Source: Patescibacteria group bacterium (GTDB lineage Bacteria > Patescibacteriota > Minisyncoccia > JAHCSD01). Taken from it: 7,164 bases of DNA. Of the stretch, positions 4,571 through 7,164 are shown piece after piece; position 1 is the stretch's first letter; each line of letters begins with the position of its first letter. Both the position numbers and the translations under genes were made by a program. The notes under the pieces were generated by a model. It made no database searches. It saw nothing but the letters and a program-made list of their open reading frames with translations, and was not told the origin of the DNA. The stretch covers positions 1 to 7,164 of the forward strand of contig JAHCSD010000031.1 of the NCBI GenBank assembly GCA_018609185.1, written 5' to 3'.

Positions 4571-5863
4571 TTACACAAACGAACGAAATACCATGACCGG
4601 CTTTACCATAAACGGTAATTTGTTTATCTGGACTAAAGCCTTTTGTACTTTCTCCTCTTTTACGGACGAAAGTGTGATCAAAAATGGTAAACCTTCTTTC
4701 TTGGTTTCAGAATATTCGTTTTGTTCCACCGCATGGATGCTCACGCCTTCTTTTGCGAGAATGGTGCTTATATCCCGCAAAACTCCTAGCTGATCCTGAA
4801 CCATAAAACGAAGGGTGTGTCGAAATTCTAAATCTTCGAACCTCACCGGCTTCGCTTTCGACATTGAATTGTTTACCGCGGGCACGAAGTTCTTCCCCTG
4901 GTGCTTTGCAATATTCACGACATCTGCCACAATTGCACTCGCAGTAGGTAGGGCGCCGGCGCCGGGACCCGTAAAGCCTAATCGTTCGAAATTTGCTCCG
5001 GAAACAGTTATCCCATTCTGGTTACCGGGAATTGTTGCAAGGAAATTATCTTTGGGAATAATCATGGGAGCAACATACACAGCTCCCCCTCTCGAAGCGT
5101 GCCCCACCAGCCTGATGGTTGAACCAAGCTTCCTTTGGGCATACTCAAAGTCTTCAGGAATAACTTCTTCAATTCCTTGGGTGTAAATGTCGTCAGGGTT
5201 ATAGTCAAATCCAAAAGCGAGACGTGAGAGCACCACGAGTTTATTTCTCGCGTCTTCCCCGCTGATATCTTCGGTGGGATCAGCCTCTGCGTATCCCAAC
5301 TTCTGTGCTGCCTTGAGGCTCTCTTTAAAAGAGCTACTCTTTACCGCCATCTCGGTCAAAATGAAATTTGAGGTTCCATTCAAAATCCCTGTTATCGCGC
5401 ATATCTGGCTTCCTACAAGAGAACTCCGTATCACACGAATAATGGGGATAGCCCCGGCGACAGATGCCTCGTATCCGATTCTTACTCCCTGCTTTTGTGC
5501 ACTATCAAAAATCTCTTTTCCGAAATATGCAAGGAGAAGTTTGTTGGCGGTGACCACGTGCTTTTTTTTCTCGATTGCACGAGTCACCACCTCGCGCGCG
5601 AAATCTTTTCCTCCAACCGTTTCAAGCACAATCTCTATTTCTGGATCATCGAGAATGTCTTCACTATCGTGAACAAAAAGAGTTGGGTGTTTTTTGAAGA
5701 CCGTCGATGACTTCTGCCCGTCTGGAGTACGCGTGAAAATCTTACGTAATTCGATCTTCACTCCATCTTGTTTCGCAATGTTCTCGCGCTCTTTAGCTAA
5801 AACTTCTACTACTCCGGATCCAACCGTACCACAACCTACCAATGCTATCGATACTCTCTTCAT
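4571..5863 (-). CDS. hom: Homoserine dehydrogenase with C-terminal ACT domain
   Basis: The enzyme reduces aspartate semialdehyde to homoserine with NAD(P)H, the branch point to threonine and methionine. At 430 residues it has the usual length of the monofunctional form. The N-terminal Rossmann fold opens with GCGTVG (10-15). VVTANKLLLA (103-112) holds the conserved lysine K108. The catalytic signature YAEADPTEDISGEDARNK (191-208) places E193, D204 and K208 where the yeast enzyme has E208, D219 and K223. GFTGPGAGALPTASAIV (296-312) is the conserved C-terminal nucleotide-loop segment. An ACT domain (about 349-430, from LRFMVQDQLGVLRDIS) suggests allosteric control, as in threonine-inhibited relatives. 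The start at 5861-5863 is chosen because GAGGAG lies 6 nt upstream and the product begins with the Rossmann strand. A longer reading frame upstream runs through tRNA-Tyr and is rejected. It lies between tRNA-Tyr and a tRNA-Thr promoter and ends at a strong terminator. Confidence 0.96.
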   Translation of the reverse strand: MKRVSIALVGCGTVGSGVVEVLAKERENIAKQDGVKIELRKIFTRTPDGQKSSTVFKKHPTLFVHDSEDILDDPEIEIVLETVGGKDFAREVVTRAIEKKKHVVTANKLLLAYFGKEIFDSAQKQGVRIGYEASVAGAIPIIRVIRSSLVGSQICAITGILNGTSNFILTEMAVKSSSFKESLKAAQKLGYAEADPTEDISGEDARNKLVVLSRLAFGFDYNPDDIYTQGIEEVIPEDFEYAQRKLGSTIRLVGHASRGGAVYVAPMIIPKDNFLATIPGNQNGITVSGANFERLGFTGPGAGALPTASAIVADVVNIAKHQGKNFVPAVNNSMSKAKPVRFEDLEFRHTLRFMVQDQLGVLRDISTILAKEGVSIHAVEQNEYSETKKEGLPFLITLSSVKEEKVQKALVQINKLPFMVKPVMVFRSFV

Positions 5864-5920
5864 GCTATTCTCCTCTATTTTAAGGTGCAGAGAGGACACA
5901 AGGCCCTCTGTTAATCTCAA

Positions 5921-6003
5921 TGGGCGGTGAGGGACTCGAACCCCCGTAGTCACAAGGACGCCTGGTCTACAGCCAGGAGCAATTGCCGCTATGCGAACCG
6001 CCC
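5921..6003 (-). tRNA. tRNA-Tyr (anticodon GTA)
   Basis: This is a class II tRNA of 83 nt: acceptor GGGCGGT/ACCGCCC, anticodon arm CCTGG/CCAGG with loop CTGTAGA, a 15-nt variable arm containing GTC/GAC, and T arm GGGGG TTCGAGT CCCTC. The discriminator is A and CCA is not encoded. It lies 58 nt upstream of hom with no promoter or terminator between them, so it is probably released from the hom transcript. Confidence 0.95.
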
Positions 6004-6036
6004 GTGCAAATGTCAAAGCCAGCGGTCGGATTTTCA

Positions 6037-6069
6037 CCCCGTTAGATGAAAACGTTCTATCTAACGGGG
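6037..6069. repeat. Perfect palindromic repeat, copy B (minimal form)
   Basis: CCCCGTTAGAT (6037-6047) and ATCTAACGGGG (6059-6069) are perfect 11-bp inverted arms around GAAAACGTTCT. The arms match those of copies A and C except for the one C/T position that makes theirs imperfect. The tip is shorter and different, and the proximal hairpin of A and C is absent. It lies between tRNA-Thr(TGT) and tRNA-Tyr. Confidence 0.85.
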
Positions 6070-6088
6070 CGGGCCGACGGCCTGTTTA

Positions 6089-6203
6089 CCCCACACATAA
6101 CTTGCCGACTGAAAAAGCCGAGGGGGAGATTCGAACTCCCGACCTACTGTTTACAAAACAGTTGCTCTAACCCCTGAGCTACCTCGGCAAATTATGTGTG
6201 GGG
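6089..6203. repeat. 15-bp inverted repeat enclosing tRNA-Thr(TGT)
   Basis: CCCCACACATAACTT (6089-6103) and AAATTATGTGTGGGG (6189-6203) pair at 14 of 15 positions. The right arm touches the tRNA 5' end. The left arm lies 12 nt beyond its 3' end. Beyond an unpaired stretch the pairing resumes with CTGTTT (6082-6087) and AAACAG (6210-6215). In the precursor RNA, leader and trailer would form one long stem with the tRNA at its tip. Confidence 0.85.
6116..6188 (-). tRNA. tRNA-Thr (anticodon TGT)
   Basis: A canonical 73-nt cloverleaf: acceptor GCCGAGG/CCTCGGC, D arm GCTC/GAGC, anticodon arm ACTGT/ACAGT with loop TTTGTAA, T arm GGGAG TTCGAAT CTCCC, discriminator U, no CCA. No usable promoter lies directly upstream, so it is probably processed from the tsf/TPR transcript. 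Its 5' half is nearly duplicated in the broken copy at 6208-6281. Confidence 0.96.
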
Positions 6204-6207
6204 CGAG

Positions 6208-6281
6208 CAAAACAGCTGCCCCGCCTGCCAGCGCCTGAGCGCAGCGATGGCGGGCAGGTCTAACCCCTGAGCTACGCTGGC
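6208..6281 (-). pseudogene. tRNA-Thr relic split by a 39-nt palindromic insert
   Basis: Bases 6259-6281 read on the minus strand as a tRNA 5' end (acceptor GCCAGCG, then TAGCTCAGGGGTTAGA). Of these, 17 nt (6259-6275) are identical to the neighbouring tRNA-Thr(TGT). After a 39-nt insert the similarity resumes at 6219-6208 (GCAGCTGTTTTG against GCAACTGTTTTG) exactly where the tRNA would continue. Homology stops in the anticodon loop, and no T arm or 3' acceptor strand follows. It therefore cannot be a working tRNA. The TAG of the TPR gene lies inside it. Confidence 0.75.
6220..6258. repeat. 39-nt palindromic insert within the tRNA-Thr relic
   Basis: The insert has 10-nt imperfect terminal inverted repeats (CCCGCCTGCC at 6220-6229, GGCGGGCAGG at 6249-6258; one wobble, one mismatch in RNA). 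Inside, GCGC-CTGA-GCGC (6231-6242) forms a nested hairpin. It is much more GC-rich than its surroundings. Its edges are defined by the interrupted tRNA homology on both sides. It resembles a dispersed GC-rich hairpin I recall from Patescibacteria intergenic regions (memory only). Confidence 0.7.
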
Positions 6282-6853
6282 TCACCTATTTTCTTATCAA
6301 TCTCACCTAGCCGAGCTTGTGCTTCTTCATCTTCCGGCTTGAGCCGTAATACTTGCTCAAACGATAACTTTGCTTCTTCGAAATTCCCTCTCGAAAAATA
6401 GTTTTCTCCGAGGCGTCGATAGGCCCCGGCATTTGACGGATCTTCTTTAATAAGTTGAATACACTCTCTTTCTTCATTGGTAAGCCTTGCACGTGATTTT
6501 CTGCTCTTGATCTTCTCGAAATAACTCTTTGCAAGGTCGGATGTCTTGTGTACTTCGCGAGAGCGCACCTTAACCCTCCCGAGTAACTTACTTGAACTGC
6601 CCGCAGCCTTAAACGTAAACGCAACAAATATCCCAAGCACCGTTTCAATCACCACCAATATTTTCTTTTGATAACCAAACACGCGCAGCCCTTTCTCATC
6701 AAATTTGTCTTGATCAATGCCGGTCTCCTCTTTCCGCAAAGAATCCATCGTCTGTGGAAACTTCTTCGCAAAAAGAACAATAAGCCCTGCAAGGCTGAAA
6801 ATAAGTATAAGTGGTGGAATTAAGTTGTACATGCCAATTTTACCCACGAACAT
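6272..6853 (-). CDS. Membrane protein with C-terminal TPR repeats
   Basis: The 193-residue protein has two hydrophobic helices (about residues 10-29 and 64-84), separated by a charged stretch. A basic segment (88-125) leads to a C-terminal TPR region. One repeat is clear, AYRRLGENYFSRGNFEEAKL then FEQVLRLKPED (144-175), and a partial one lies before it (127-143). TPRs bind proteins, so it may be a membrane scaffold; no partner is visible. Two starts are possible. The ATG at 6851-6853 lies 8 nt after a TATAAC box, as for a leaderless message. The ATG at 6830-6832 begins MYNLIPPLILIF, which fits the family N-terminus I recall. Neither has a good ribosome binding site. The last residues (EPA) and the TAG are encoded by tRNA-like DNA, so the native C-terminus may have been replaced. 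It follows tsf across a composite repeat. Confidence 0.85.
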   Translation of the reverse strand: MFVGKIGMYNLIPPLILIFSLAGLIVLFAKKFPQTMDSLRKEETGIDQDKFDEKGLRVFGYQKKILVVIETVLGIFVAFTFKAAGSSSKLLGRVKVRSREVHKTSDLAKSYFEKIKSRKSRARLTNEERECIQLIKEDPSNAGAYRRLGENYFSRGNFEEAKLSFEQVLRLKPEDEEAQARLGEIDKKIGEPA

Positions 6854-6871
6854 CGTGAGTGGTTATAAAAT

Positions 6872-6979
6872 TGAGCACCCCGTTAGATGAGCGAGCGTGC
6901 GAGCTCTATCTAATGGGGTTAAGGTTTGGCAGCCGTTCAGACTTCGCCTGCAGGCTCGTCTTCACGGGCCAAGCCCTTA
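6872..6979 (-). repeat. Composite palindromic repeat, copy C
   Basis: It begins at the tsf stop codon and has the same plan as copy A. The proximal hairpin is closed by TTAAGG/CCTTAA (6919-6924 with 6975-6980) and TTGGC/GCCAA (6926-6930 with 6968-6972). Inside are CCGT/ACGG, AGAC/GTCT and GCC/GGC steps around CCTGCAGG. The distal hairpin has arms CCCCGTTAGAT (6878-6888) and ATCTAATGGGG (6908-6918). The flank after the distal arm (GCTCA on the minus strand) also matches copy A. The 19-nt tip is inverted relative to copy A. Confidence 0.82.
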
Positions 6980-7164
6980 AACCTGGTATCTTGTAAATTG
7001 CTTTATCTGGATATTTTCACCAAGGCGTCCGATGTATTCGTTAAGGAGGTCCTGAATGGTTTTGGTGTCGTCTCTGATGTAGGATTGATTCAAGAGGGCA
7101 TGCTCCTCGCGATATTTCGCAAGTTTCCCTTCAATGATTTTATCAAGGACATCCGCTGGCTTCC
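6977..7164 (-). CDS. tsf: Translation elongation factor Ts, C-terminal fragment
   Basis: The last 62 codons of a minus-strand gene run from the right edge to a TAA at 6979-6977. The frame reads KPADVLDKIIEGKLAKYREE, then HALLNQSYIRDDTKTIQDLL and a GENIQIKQFTRYQV tail. This is the standard EF-Ts C-terminus (the family consensus is close to 'GKP..V.EKIV.GRL.KF..E..LL.Q.F..D...TV..LL' and 'GENI.VRRF.RF'). EF-Ts is the guanine nucleotide exchange factor that recycles EF-Tu. The catalytic N-terminal TDVGF-type region lies outside the window. The gene ends exactly at the start of composite repeat copy C, with no intrinsic terminator, so transcription may continue into the TPR gene. Confidence 0.94.
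   Translation of the reverse strand, partial: KPADVLDKIIEGKLAKYREEHALLNQSYIRDDTKTIQDLLNEYIGRLGENIQIKQFTRYQV

Noticed and set aside
6015..6020. TTGACA upstream of tRNA-Tyr on the minus strand as a -35 box
   Set aside because: A -10 at normal spacing would lie inside the mature tRNA, and no TATAAT-like sequence is there.
5864..6037. A 58-codon N-terminal extension of hom, giving a 488-residue reading frame
   Set aside because: It is the translation of tRNA-Tyr and its flank. The ATG at 5863 has a strong ribosome binding site and begins with the Rossmann strand.
6191..6196. CATAAT just before tRNA-Thr(TGT) as a -10 box
   Set aside because: It lies 2-3 nt from the mature 5' end, so transcription would begin inside the tRNA. 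It is better explained as part of the inverted repeat.
3822..6918. The three CCCCGTTAGAT palindromes as a CRISPR array
   Set aside because: The copies are far apart, have no regular spacers, and no cas gene is present.

Overview
The window is a gene-dense bacterial chromosome segment. Almost every gene reads on the minus strand; the only exception is the tail of an IMP-dehydrogenase-like gene at the left edge. It probably comes from an uncultivated Candidate Phyla Radiation (Patescibacteria/Parcubacteria-like) bacterium. This rests on a short coiled-coil protein and a two-helix TPR membrane protein that I recall, without a search, as typical of those genomes, on tRNA genes lacking an encoded CCA, and on small proteins with short gaps. 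The genetic code looks standard: the MOSC gene ends in TGA, and TGG is used for Trp.

Layout from right to left, the direction of transcription: the 3' end of tsf (EF-Ts, 7164-6977); a composite palindromic repeat; a TPR membrane protein (6853-6272); a broken tRNA-Thr copy holding a 39-nt palindromic insert (6281-6208); tRNA-Thr(TGT) inside a 15-bp inverted repeat; a perfect palindrome; tRNA-Tyr(GTA); hom (homoserine dehydrogenase, 5863-4571); and a strong terminator. A new promoter then drives tRNA-Thr(GGT), whose 3' end lies one base from the ATG of a membrane-anchored protein (4418-3906). Next come a second copy of the composite repeat, rpmG (L33) with a foldable leader, and tRNA-Trp(CCA). 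The left half holds four genes that look like single units: a MOSC protein, a class I methyltransferase, a small coiled-coil protein and a CorC/HlyC-type CNNM/CBS membrane protein. Each is followed by its own intrinsic terminator; the last terminator is shared with the convergent guaB-like gene.

The right half is mostly a translation neighbourhood: EF-Ts, L33, four tRNAs, and a threonine-pathway enzyme between two tRNA-Thr genes. The most unusual content is between the genes. The same composite repeat starts at the stop codons of two unrelated genes, and its hairpin tip is inverted between the copies. A palindromic element splits a tRNA-Thr relic whose remains supply the stop codon of the TPR gene. 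An intact tRNA-Thr is enclosed by a long stem. One mRNA seems to begin directly at a tRNA 3' end. No CRISPR array, transposase, rRNA or phage gene is visible, and no stretch longer than about 200 bases lacks a gene or RNA.
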